This document shows positions 45,829 through 56,558 of a stretch of 64,000 nt of DNA, in pieces. Positions within the stretch are counted from its first letter, which is position 1, and the number at the start of each line of letters is the position of its first letter. The position numbers and the translations under genes were made by a program. The notes beneath the pieces are model-generated. The model was given only the letters and a program-made list of their open reading frames with translations. It ran no database searches and was not told where the DNA came from. The DNA is from Tetradesmus obliquus (taxonomy: Eukaryota > Chlorophyta > Chlorophyceae > Sphaeropleales > Scenedesmaceae), in NCBI GenBank assembly GCA_030272155.1, contig CP126198.1, forward strand, positions 1,612,001 through 1,676,000, read 5' to 3'.

Positions 45829-46801
45829 ATGGACCCTGTTCGACAGCTCCTGCAGCTCCTACTGCTGGCATTCATAGTCACAAACCATGTGCACTCCGTT
45901 CAAGGCCAGTCACTGTTTGGGGGTATGGCTCAGGTGCGCTGGGCAGTAGCCACAGCAGCAGTAGCTGCCTCGCTGCAAGTCACCTGCAACAGCAACTAGG
46001 ACAGATGCTCCACGGTCAAAGCATGCTCGTGCCACCACCGTTGCCTAAACGAACGATAGTTTCTTGTTGTTAAGTGCTTTGACACCCTGCTTTATGCTGC
46101 TCTGCAGGGCCTCACAGGGGGCCTCACAGGGGCATCCACAACAGCTCCTGCTACTGCGCCAGACACACCAGACACGACGGATAGCCCCACTGATATTACC
46201 AGTGGTGGTTCCACCCCCAGTACTGGGTCCACCCCCAGTGGCAGTTACTTTGTAAGCACCGCTCGCTTGGCAGGAAACAACATCCCCGCACTGACAAGGA
46301 GCACAGTCAGCGCTGCCAGCAGGGCCGTCACGCCAAACGCCAACCTGCTGCGCAACGTGCAGCTGCCCAAGTGCCAGCAGAGCAACGTGCTGCTCAGCGC
46401 AGGCGGCTTCCCTATCAACTGGCAGCAGCTGACTGCACAGCAGCAGGCGGAGCACCCCATCAACATGGTCATGTTCCAGCTGGGATACTGTGAGTACATC
46501 TGCTGCTGCTGCTGCTGCTGCTGCTGCCGGCGCTATCATGGGGGTGCTGCTGGTGCTGCTGCTGTTGCTGTGCTGCCTAGCTCTGGTAGCTGTGCTAGGC
46601 TCATAAGCATATGTGGTCAGCTACTGGTGTTGCTTGCCACCTACCTCACTTCATGTCCCTGACCTAAGTCTGCATGACGCACTTGCTGTGCCTGCTGCCC
46701 ACCCCTCTTTCTGTCTCTCACACAGTGCAAATTCCAACCGGCTCACCAGATCAACAATGTACCAGGATTGCAACAAATTTGCACTGCTGCTGCTGCTGAT
46801 G

Positions 46802-46835
<34 letters not shown>

Positions 46836-48496
46836 GCAGCCGCCTACCAGGATCCCGAGCAGCTGCCTGGCTGCCTGGGTCCCATGGGCATCGACACAAA
46901 GAGCATCAAGTTTGTGAACGCAAGAGACACACCCGTGTCTGCAGTGACGGCTGTGGTGATGAAGGCCGCAAACGAGCGCATCTTCGTGCTGTTCAAGGTA
47001 AGCACAGCAACCGCTGCAGCTGTTGGTTTATGATTAGAAGAGGCTTCGTCTTGATGGCTGCAATTTGATGATCTGTGCAAGGCCTGCCCTTTGTGGTGTT
47101 CAAGGTGGGTGCGGCACAGCTGCTGGGTGCGAGTGCCCTGCAGTCGCTAGACACGTGCACTCTCACCTGCTGTTTGTGTGCACGTGTCTGATTCTGTGCT
47201 ACGATGGGGTGGGGTGGACTTGGGTGGATGGGGTATCAGGTGAGTTCTTGGAACCGTGATATGCACCACACCCTGGCGCGCGCACAACACACAAATTGAC
47301 TTCGTATGCATGGGAGGTGGCGCGCACAACACACAAGTTGACTTTGTATGCATGGAAGGTGGCGCGTACAATACACGAATTGACTTTTTATGCATGGGAG
47401 GTGGCGCGTACAACACACAAATTGACTTTGTATAGATGGGAGGTGGCGCGTACAACACACAAATTGACTTTGTATGCATGGGAGGTGGCGCGAAGCTCAC
47501 CTCAGCAGCACAAACAGGAAGGCTGACCTATGCTACGCTACAGTGATTGCGATCAAAAGTGTGCCTAGCCAATCTGTAAGCATTCTGCCGTCGGCACAAT
47601 GCGCTGTTGCTGTCCTTTGCATGCGCTTCGCCACACCATTTCCCGCGTTCTTGCAATTGTGTCACCTCTTCTTGTGTCACCTCGTTGATCACACACTCCC
47701 GCAGGGCTCCGACATTCCTAACGTTATAACGGACCTCAACTGCAAGTACAGCGGCCCAGCCGGCGCCGCATTTGGCGCCCCTACCTCAGACATCCGCATG
47801 CACGACGGCTTCTACCGTGCCTGGCAGGTCTTGGAGAAAGATGTTGTGGCGTACGTCACATCTTATATGAAGCAAGCCCCAGGCGCCAAGATTTATGTGA
47901 TCGGCCACTCCCTGGGGGCGTCACTCGCATCCATTGCTGCGCTGCGGCTGCAGAAGGGCGGTGTGCTGCCTGCCTCTGCTGACGTTGCAGGGGTGTGGCT
48001 GCTGGCCTCGCCTCGCTCAGGCAACGGCGCCTGGCGCGACGCATACAATGCGGCGCTGCTCACCCGCACGCTGCGCATCACAAACTTCCGGGACTTTGCG
48101 TCTCGGCTGCCGCAGCAGACGCAGGACTGTAGTGCAGGCAGCGGCTTATCATCCTTAATGGCCGAGAGGGGCCAGTATGCACAAGTCGGCCGATCCTTGG
48201 TGCAGTGTCCTGCTGCTTCTGGCGGCCTTGTACAATGGAATCTGTACAGCAGTGGCAGTGAGACGCTGGAGTGTGGATCTGGGAAAGATGGAGCAGACAT
48301 GAGCGCGGCAACACACATGCTAGGGGCCTACTTTGATGCCTGGAGGAGGGGGTATCTGGCGAGCAAGGGCAGCGACCTTGCAAATGATGCGCGGACAGCT
48401 GCTGTGCTGTGCCAGGAGTGCGTTGATGCCAAGGTTGCGAGCAGATTCCGACTGACTCGGCTGGATCCAAGCGCGGTGAGTTGCCTCATGATGTGA
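45829..48496 (+). CDS. secreted class 3 lipase, copy 2 (intact)
   Basis: Exons 45829-45933, 46108-46489, 46840-46997 and 47705-48496 sum to 1437 bp, giving 478 residues and a TGA stop. Signal peptide MDPVRQLLQLLLLAFIVTNH, then a Thr/Ser/Pro linker (DTPDTTDSPTD), the NVQLPKC segment, HDGFYRAWQVL, the nucleophile elbow IYVIGHSLGAS (Ser about 284), NFRDFASRLP and a C-terminal HMLGAY. It is a probable secreted or cell-surface triacylglycerol lipase/esterase. It is about as long as copy 1 apart from a longer linker, and it lacks the TAG. The two genes, their leaders and the following small Cys proteins form a direct segmental duplication with about 4.8 kb offset. Confidence 0.9.
47281..47490 (+). 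repeat. 42-bp minisatellite in lipase 2 intron 3
   Basis: Five units of 42 bp (CGCACAACACACAAATTGAC and so on to GGAGGTGGCG) with few substitutions. It is absent from the corresponding intron of lipase 1, so it arose after the duplication. Confidence 0.95.
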
Positions 48497-48623
48497 AAAT
48501 AACATGTTAATAACAGGATGAAGAAAGCAGCATTGGTCACGACTAAATCTGGTGTAGCGCGAGTGTGGTAGATCAATGCGAACATGTCTGAGCAGCAGTG
48601 GTGACACATGACACAGGCTGCCC

Positions 48624-48650
48624 ATGATTTCGGATCTAGTTCTGACCATA

Positions 48651-48681
<31 letters not shown>

Positions 48682-48860
48682 TGCTGCTGCAGGCCTTCCC
48701 TCCAGCACGCGCAGGCGGCCCTGTCACCTGCTTCAACGACGATAACTGCAGGGTGCAGCGCGCCTGGAATGCAGCGACGTCCGTGGGCAGTACCTCCTCG
48801 GCTCCTGCTGCCAGTTTGACTCGCTGCAATGGCTATATCTGCTCCGACCTTGGTGTGTAA
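48624..48860 (+). CDS. small secreted Cys-containing protein, copy 2
   Basis: A 78-residue frame paralogous to 43493-43789: Leu-rich leader, FPPARAGG, NDDNCRVQRAW, CNGYICSD, then stop. It is shorter at the C-terminus than copy 1. Function unknown; conservation of Cys and flanking residues between the copies argues that it is, or recently was, coding. Confidence 0.55.
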
Positions 48861-50530
48861 TGCACATCTGGCAGTACAGCAGACAGCTGCTTGAGCCTGA
48901 TAAGCAGATGCAGCAGCTGCATGTGGGAAGCTTGATTGCCGGTTTGTCAGTGAGGTAGTAACATGGTGTTATAACCATGTTATTACTGTGTTACATAACA
49001 GCGAGGCCAGGTGTGCACGTCAACCTTTGCAGTGCATGGGCAGCTTGCTGTAAGAACTTGTGTGTCTGGTTGATATGATTAAACAGCTTCTGCAGGGTGA
49101 AAAGGTGGTTGCATTGGTGGCTTATGTTTGACAATTTGAATAGTTTGAGGTTGATTAGGTTGAAGGGCTGTGCAGGTTATGGCACCTGAGCGGCGTACAC
49201 GTCTGCAGCTGTGTCATACGTCGGTATACACACGTATACGTATCTGGGTATGTATCCAGATACGAATCTGGGTACATACGGCTGGTTCATCAACAATAAT
49301 TGCAGCAAAAAGGCAGGAAAAGACGGGTGAACTTGAGGTGATGATACATAATACATAACAGTGAAGAGTACTCACCCATTATGCAGGGATGGGGTTCTGT
49401 GGCTTATGACGGGACTTGGTGGAGTTACTTTGATTTTGATTTGTGGCTTGTTGACACGGAGGTATAAAGAAGAAGCCAGGGTGTGTGTTGGGGTGTCACG
49501 CTTTCTGTTATGTTGATAGAGTTTGACAAACTCTGTTGGCAGGTGGCGGCGCATCATCATCATCATCCATTGTGTGGTAGGCGGCGGCGTATCCACGTTT
49601 CTTGCTGTCGGGGTTTTCAATTGCTGGCAGCGCAGCAGGGCACCGCTGGTTCACCACGCTGTGGCCTGTGACAAGCAGCAGCAGCAGCAACATCTTCATC
49701 TTCATCACCATCATCATCATCAATTTGTGAGCCATACCACGGCAAGTTGGGGTTTTCAAACGGTTGTCATGTGTATCTTTCTTGTGGGACACGCCGGCGG
49801 CTGTGGTTGTGGGTTCACCCAGGACTGATGAATGTGCAGCAGTCATGCACTTGTATACACTTGGTATAGCGGTGCAACGAGCAGCAGAGCTGCAGGGCTG
49901 TGCACCTTGTGCAGCAAAGGGAGCTGACAGCTGCTCTAGTTCAGCCGATGGTTGCCCGATGAGCAATTCATTGGCCCGAAACAGGTTGTGTTCCCGTGGT
50001 GCAAAACACAAACTGTGGAGGCGTTGTGAGTAATGTAGTGGAGTGGATTAACAATCCAACATGTTACATAAGCTGCTGTGTAACCCGCTAAAACCCGCTG
50101 CTGTGTAACCCGCTACAACCTGCTGTGCACATGCGGGAAGCTGCGGAATTGACTGCACAGCATGATAGCAAGCCTTACAATGTGGCTTTCACCAGTCACA
50201 TGCCAATTAATCAATATGTCGCTTGCAACAACAGGCCCACATAAGCTGCACAGGGCGTTCTCAGGCCCCTGCTCACTGCTACACCCAAAGCACGCATGCT
50301 TTACAATTGGCAACAGCAAGCTACACGTAGTAAAACTGCAATTCCACTGTTCACATCACAGTTGTGACACATGTCACTGTACTGTGCAGCTTGCATGCAG
50401 CACAGCTTTTGAAATGCTGCGTCTGCAAAAGCCACCAAATAACATTAGAATGAACGAGATCATAGTGCATTGTGAGCATCATCGTGCTGACCACGTGTAT
50501 CTACATCTGCAGCGGCTGCAAAGGTGCAAC
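48861..50530. other. intergenic region
   Basis: No supported gene. A palindrome-rich patch built on GTATACGTAT and CCAGATACG motifs lies at about 49225-49280. A minus-strand open frame at about 49508-50011 has a Met/Leu-rich segment from an ATG/GAT microsatellite and a poly-Asp run; it was not accepted as a gene. Confidence 0.4.
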
Positions 50531-50871
50531 CATCATCATCATCATGTTACCATGTAAGCCATAGCAACGTCGCCATCGGCCCCGCGCGCCACAGGAGCGG
50601 CTGAATGAACAGGCAGAAGGGGGAAGGGGAGGGAGCACTATTTCATTACCCCGCTTGCAGACATTCCTGTGATTTCAGGCAAGAACAAGGTAGTCAGCAA
50701 TCAGCCGAGCAGCCAACCTGCAAACACCAGATCCACCCCAAACATCGTCAGAAACAAAATGCAACACCATGGCAGAGGGGTCAGTCATGGCCAATAAATT
50801 GCGCAGTTTTTCAGCGCAACCTGGCAGCCTTCGCAGCTCTGCGCACATAGATTCCCTCAAATGAGCGGTAT
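50531..50871 (-). mobile_element. retroelement-like 3' fragment, longer copy
   Basis: Reverse-oriented copy of the element at 255-430: the ATG-run tail is at 50531-50545, and similarity to the first copy ends near 50709. It then extends 5' with an open minus-strand frame (AELRRLPGCAEKLRNLLAM.., ending RLIADYLVLA then stop at about 50675) up to position 50871, where a TIR element begins. This suggests a TE gene end whose 5' part was cut off by, or lies beyond, the TIR insertion. The 15-bp duplication seen at the first copy was not found here. Confidence 0.5.
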
Positions 50872-51595
50872 CAGCTGGGTATGGTACAAACGTAGCATCT
50901 GCATTTTGCAACAAATCAACACAGCTTGCAAGCAGACAGCCATGCTGGCATAGCAACCTGCTGTATGTGGCAGGCACAGTAAGGCACAGCTGCCAGTGCT
51001 GCTGCTTTGATTTGCTTGCATCCCAACTGCACAGCAGGGCCCCCACCTGCCAGCAGCAGCAGCTTCAAACTGCTAGTAATTTTGAGCTCCAGAATTCGCC
51101 TTGATCACACAAGAAGGATGTTTGCAGGAAACTGTGTAGAATACTAGTACTCAACAAACTCTGTGCAGCCACACTAGCTGCACGCGCGCAGCAGCTGCCG
51201 GTGTGCCTGAAGCGGTGTTGCGCAATATGTAACAGATATGACAGTTGAAACTGTATGTGCAGCGCACAGCGCCAAGCAGCAGAGCGCAACAGCAGCGGCA
51301 GGGCACTTGGCACACCAGAACTGCAGTGCCTGATCAGCCAGCAAGGGAAGCCCAGAAGTATTACATTACACATCAAAACATGTTGCAGGCAGCAGCACCC
51401 ACAGCAACACTCTAACAGCGCAAGTTAACATATGTAACAGTCGAGTCGGGGCACTTCAGGGCAACGTGTTTTTAGCTCTTTTCTTGCAGCACACTGTGCC
51501 ACTGCTAACAGCTCAAATTGATTTAGATTCGTCGTTGAAAGCTTGACATTTATATGTAGGCCACTTGTTCGCTACGTTTGTACCATGCCCAGCTG
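50872..51595. mobile_element. non-autonomous TIR element, copy 1 (724 bp)
   Basis: Starts CAGCTGGGTATGGTACAAAC and ends with the inverted counterpart GTTTGTACCATGCCCAGCTG, giving inverted ends of about 24-26 bp. The whole 724 bp is highly similar, in the same orientation, to 55147-55858. No transposase inside. Flanks (TAT before, AGA after) show no clear target duplication, so one side may be rearranged. Confidence 0.8.
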
Positions 51596-51724
51596 AGACC
51601 GGTCAAACTCCATGATGCCGCAGGCTGTTGTTTGACCTGACCAGTTACTTCTGTTCACACTGCTGCTAGAAGCACAGTTAACATATCCATACGTTTTGGA
51701 TTCATGCCTGCAGGGGGGCTGTCC

Positions 51725-54024
51725 ATGGTGCGCAAGCACCCTTCAGGATGGAAGAGCAACCGCAGCACCACGGCCATGAGGGTGGCGGCGGTGGTGTGTG
51801 TGATAATGGCTTTGACCACAGCTGACGAAAAGTTTACGCCCGCATATTATTACAGAGAGCAGTACCCTGACTACGCCAAGGAGGTACACGGGGACCTGAA
51901 CCGGTTCTGCAAACTTCATCACAAGAACTTCACAGCAAACGGCACAGTGGCTACACCCAAGCATGGCGGCAGGCCCTCAAATGTCCCACATGCTGTCGCC
52001 TTCCATGCCAGCACAATATTCAAGGCTGGCAAGGTGGTAAAGGCCTACCCATCTGCAGATTCAAAGAGAAAGGTTGATGTACACGTGTGGTGGACTTCAA
52101 TCGAAGTCGCATGTCAGGAAAATGACACACTGCGCCAGCTGTGCACTGACTACAACATCACACCCAAGAGACTGCTGAAGTACATGAAATGGGCTGACCC
52201 CGACCTGGTGCGCAGGAGAATAGATGTGAAGCTGGACTTGACAAAGATACAGAAACAAAGGCGAAAGGCAGCAGCTGCGGCGCTGTGGCAGAAGTACCAA
52301 AGTGACCCCGACATGCTGCAGCGCATATATTTCATTGATGAGTGCAAATTCTGGATGTCAGACCTGGCAGGCGGCTCCGTCAAGGTCTATTGTGATGCAC
52401 ACGATGAAAACGTGCATGCTGTGCTGCCATGCAAATGGATGCGCAAGGGCAAGGACGCAGAGCTGGTCAAGTTGCACTTTGTCTGCGCCGTCAACGCTGT
52501 GCACGGGCCCGTCTACTGCAAGTTTGTCACCGGCACAACAGACAACAAGGACCATGCTGGCAACCTCAATGTACCGTACATGGTGAGTGTGCGCTGCTAC
52601 TGCGCAGGCGCCTGCCATTGAAAGACATGCCAGCCCTGCTGTACTGTGTAGTAACAGTCCCGCAGTGCTTTTTTTAGTGCTGTAGTGAAGCTGCAGCGCT
52701 GCCCGTCCTCTGCTGTGAACATAACAGCAGAGTAACTTGGTGACAGTACAATGACACCACCTGCAGCAGCAAGCTGGAAACCAATGTGCAAGGATTGGTG
52801 CATGTCACATCCGCGCGTGCTCACGCGCAGCACACTGCCCCCTGGCTGCAGCCAGTTGTCATATGCTGCAGCGCAGAACTCAAAGTCGCGCTCCAGCACC
52901 TGCTGCCTGCTGCTGCTGTAATAACCCTTGTAATGACATGAGCCATCAGCTTGAATCAGCATGTTGTGCTGTGCATGGAGGAAATCAATCCGCCCATCCC
53001 ACCAGTCCACTGCTACCTGAGCACACACACTGCTGCTGATGCCTAACCAGTACAGCATGCACACCAGCTGCTCCTCGCTTGTGTGCATGTAGCCCATGCA
53101 TGTGCCAACCATATCAGCCAGCACACATGCACACATCTTGCACTGAAGCGCTGCTGCTGTGGCGACTGCACGCGGCGCGCAGAACTTGAAGTGCTGCACA
53201 CCTGGCAAGCAGCCAGTCAAGCCCCAGAACAATCTCTGCCCCCTCATAGACTTGGTGATGTATCTGACCTTGTCTGCACTGAGCCTGATGTAGAAGCGTC
53301 CCATCGCATCCATCCGCACCGCTGCGTTGCGCTCCGGCGCTGCTAACAAGGCTGCGCGCTGCCAATCCGGCAATTCTTGCACCTGCAGTTGAAGGACAAA
53401 CCAACCCAGCAGGCCAAGAGCATGACTCAGCTGGAGTTTGTTCACTGCATGATGGAGATCAAAGACATAGCCAACCAACAGCAGGCGCAGCGCGGCACTA
53501 CGCCGCTGTACATCTTTGACAACCCAAGTGTTCACCTGGGGAAGGATGGCCTACAGATGTTGGTTGCAGGTGGCATCAATGAAGATCAACTGCTGCACAT
53601 TGCACCCTACTCCCCAGATTTCAACAAGCCCATTGAACATGCATTTGGCAGCCTCAAAGCAGCCTTCCGCAACTACTTGTATAACAGCTGCCAGCTGGGT
53701 GGTGCTGATGTGAAGCCGCGAGACCTGCAGCACGGCCTGTACAACACCTTTATGAAGATCACAGCTGCATCTGTCATGGCTGATGTATTGAAGCTGCCAG
53801 ATTTGTGGAACATGGTGCGCAGCCGCAAGAGGAGTCTTTGTGTGTGCCGAGACGGGAAGCAGCGCCGCGGCACTGCTGGTGACTACCCCAGGAAAGACCA
53901 GCGCAGAGTCTGCTGTTGTGCTGCTGCATGGCATGTAGGGATTGTGGCTGTCAGCTGCATGCAAGATGGCTGGCCAGCAGTGCACAGGGTTTCATTCAGA
54001 GAGCCCTTGATCTCACCTGTTTGA
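51725..54024 (+). CDS. Tc1/mariner-like DDE transposase with one intron
   Basis: Exon 1 is 51725-52582 and exon 2 is 53389-54024; they join in phase (donor GTGAGT, acceptor CTGCAG), giving about 497 residues. The N-terminal half has a helix-turn-helix-like stretch (TLRQLCTDYNITPKRLLKYM). The catalytic motifs are IYFIDECKFW (Asp about 205), YIFDNPSVH (Asp about 330) and APYSPDFNKPIEHAFG (Glu about 369), the DDE_3 superfamily pattern with 38 residues between second Asp and Glu. No stops or frameshifts, so it may be functional. Upstream ATG 51704 is possible; 51725 (CCATGG) is preferred. It is flanked by two direct copies of an unrelated-looking TIR element. The intron (52583-53388) is filled by an antisense ORF. 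Confidence 0.85.
52597..53313 (-). CDS. antisense intron-nested ORF, PD-(D/E)XK (Vsr/DUF559-like) nuclease candidate
   Basis: A 238-residue frame from the ATG at 53311-53313 to a TAG at 52597, wholly inside the intron of the DDE transposase gene and on the opposite strand. The frame is also open further 5' to 53535; the same CTGCAG palindrome (53383-53388) that is the sense acceptor could be an antisense acceptor. The core is GRIDF (Asp about 110), then ten residues, then IQADGSCHY (Gln 121, Asp 123, His 127), then QVLERDFEFCAAA and SVLRVS. This is the layout of Vsr/DUF559-type restriction-like folds: 'vDF......l.(E/Q).DG..H....eRD......VLR'. Gln replaces the usual Glu, as occurs in some members. 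Composition is balanced and free of simple repeats, unlike most shadow frames here. The assignment is by motif only; activity is not implied. Confidence 0.6.
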   Translation of the reverse strand: MDAMGRFYIRLSADKVRYITKSMRGQRLFWGLTGCLPGVQHFKFCAPRAVATAAALQCKMCACVLADMVGTCMGYMHTSEEQLVCMLYWLGISSSVCAQVAVDWWDGRIDFLHAQHNMLIQADGSCHYKGYYSSSRQQVLERDFEFCAAAYDNWLQPGGSVLRVSTRGCDMHQSLHIGFQLAAAGGVIVLSPSYSAVMFTAEDGQRCSFTTALKKALRDCYYTVQQGWHVFQWQAPAQ

Positions 54025-55146
54025 GGGCACCTGCGCTTGTCGCCGTCCTGCATGTTCGCACCGCCCGGGGCTTGGGAGGTGCTGGCACCATGCTGCTGTA
54101 GGGTGGTTACTTCCTGGTGTTCACCTGAGAGCGAGTGTGGGAACGAAATGGCATGTTCAGAAGCTTATTGTATGAGTAAAATACAGGTGGATGTTGTGCT
54201 TTGGTGCTCAGACTTGTCAGGAGTGGTTCCTGCTTCAAACGACTGCTGCCAGGCACTTGGTGGCCATTTCACATACAGGCATTTGCAGTCATGCTGAATT
54301 GCCGACTGTAATGGTAAAAATCCTGACATAAATCAATTACGCTCGTAGCTCTTGAACATGGCTCCTGCTGCTGTCACTCGCGTTGGTTGTGACGACTGTT
54401 GGCCTGCCAAGCGATATGCACGGAGCCTGCAAGAAACCTTGCGATTAATCAACTTTTATATTTGATGATTGCTTCAAGCATGGCGTGAGCCGAAATCAGC
54501 TGCGGTATGGTAAAGAACTTCAATACGGAAAGGTGCCCTGAAACAAGCCTGCTCCGAGCCACACAGCTGCCACGCTGCTAACTTATCCTCGTCGATACAT
54601 TACGCAACGTACCTTTGGGTGAAGCAGAAAACCAATCCTGAAGGGCCCTCGCAAGCCCACGTTGCAGGTGAGCCTGACGGGTCAACACGGATGTCCAGAG
54701 CACTGCAGCTCGATCGCGTTGCTGCAGCACCTGCATACAATTTGTTTTGAACATTGAACAACGTTAAACACAGCGCAGTGCTGAAAGGCTTCGCCAAAAA
54801 AATAGGTGGCAGCAGTGAGGCACCTGCTGGCACATGCTGCTGCTGTCACGCCCACCAACGACTGCAGTTGAAAAACACATGCCACAGTGATTCACAGCAC
54901 ACATAGCTGTAACGTTTCCTGCTGTCCGCTGCTGCTGCTGCCCCTGCCCAGGCAGATATCATATATTGCAAACAGCACTACTGCCGCTGTAAGGTCAGCT
55001 GCATACCCAGCAGCAGCAGGAGCACATCAGCCATAGCATAAAAGGGTAGGTGTGCACTTCAGGCACCAAGTCCAGGAACAGCAACAGAAGGGATGCAGTG
55101 CAGGCTAAGAGCTGCTGCAGCAAAGGCTGGCATGCGATTACAGTCT
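54025..55146. other. stretch between transposase and second TIR element
   Basis: No gene recognised. CTGTAGGGTGGTTAC at about 54098 resembles CTGTAGAGGGTGGTTAC just after the second TIR element at 55860, a short direct similarity of unknown meaning. Confidence 0.4.
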
Positions 55147-55858
55147 CAGCTGGGTATGGTACAAGCATAGCATCTGCATTTTGCAACAAATCAACACAGC
55201 TTGCAAGCAGACAGCCATGCTGGCATAGCAACCTGCTGTATGTGGCAGGCACAGTAAGGCACAGCTGCCAGTGCTGCTGCTTTGGTTTGCTTGCATCCCA
55301 ACTGCACAGCAAGGCCCCCACCTGCCAGCAGCAGCAGCTTCAAACTGCTAGTAATTCTGAGCTCCAGAATTCGCCTTGATCACACAAGAAGGATGTTTGC
55401 AGGAAACTGTGTAGAATACTAGTACTCAACAAACTCTGTGCAGCCACACTAGCTGCACGCGCGCAGCAGCTGCCGGTGGGCCTGAAGCGGTGTTGCGCAG
55501 TATGTCACAGATATGACAGTTGAAACTGTATGTGCAGCGCATAGCGCCAAGCAGCAGAGCGCAACAGCAGCGGCAGGGCACTTGGCACACCAGAACTGCA
55601 GTGCCTGATCAGCCAGCAAGGGAAGCCCAGAAGTATTACAATACACATCAAAACATGTTGCGGGCAGCAGCACCCACAGCAACACTCTACAGCGCAAGCA
55701 GCAAATGTAACAGTCGGGGCACTTCAGGGCAACGTGTTTTTAGCTCTTTTCTTGCAGCACACTGTGCCACTGCTAACAGCTCAAATGTAATTCGTCGTTA
55801 AAAGCTTGACATTTATATGTAGGCCACCTGTTCGCTACGTTTGTACCATGCCCAGCTG
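55147..55858. mobile_element. non-autonomous TIR element, copy 2 (712 bp)
   Basis: Same ends and orientation as the element at 50872-51595, with small indels and substitutions. The flanks are TCT on both sides (55144-55146 and 55859-55861), consistent with a 3-bp target duplication. The terminal CAGCTG is itself palindromic, so the exact end of the element is ambiguous by a few bases. Confidence 0.85.
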
Positions 55859-56558
55859 TCTGTAGAGGGTGGTTACAGCACGATGATGACAGGCATACAT
55901 TGCACTCAGACTGCAAGTGCAGCGCACTGTCGTGTGCAAAGACATGTGATGAATTAATGCTTACGTTTCCTGGCGTCCAGCAGCGTGATTAAGGCACAAG
56001 AGAGCTTCCGAACCTCGACCACGAATTGCACCACGGGCAGGAAAGCACGATACAGGTGAATGGCATTTCGAGGCGAAGTTTCAAAGCTGAAGTCTGCGGC
56101 CGTAGTGGTCGAAAGAGGCAGCGCGCTTCCTGACGCATGGAGCACATGTCCAGTTACGGAACGACCGTCACGTGTAATGTGCTGCGTGCATGCATGCTTG
56201 TTGTATGCAATCTATCGCAGTGTTGTTTAAGAATAAGACTTCAAAGGATTCATCTCCGAAACCGCTACCACATCTTCAGCATCTGTCATGGCTCAGCTGG
56301 GGCCGGCATGGATCAGCAGCTGCACCTGCAGGTCACGCCAGCAGCCCCTGTTCTCTGGTGACGCTTCCTTCAACCGCCAAGCACACCACCACCACGATGA
56401 AGTGCCAATGGTGCCGTCCCCGGCATCCGGCATGGTGAGGTGATACCCACATGCTCCCTTTGCTTTGCTTTGCCCTGCTTCTGTGCGTCGCCTTTGTGTA
56501 GAGAGCAAGGGCAGCCTGATTCCCAACCACCAGACGGAACACCCCTTCCAAGTTCACC
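55859..56558. other. intergenic and presumed promoter region
   Basis: No gene recognised; probably holds the promoter and 5' leader of the secreted protein gene at 56559. Confidence 0.4.

Noticed and set aside
49508-50011. Possible small secreted protein with MKMKMLLLLLLV leader (minus strand)
   Set aside because: Leader and poly-Asp both derive from simple repeats, and no conserved partner or splice structure was found.
51065-51376. Minus-strand open frame within the TIR element
   Set aside because: The second copy of the element does not keep the same frame intact; no motif.
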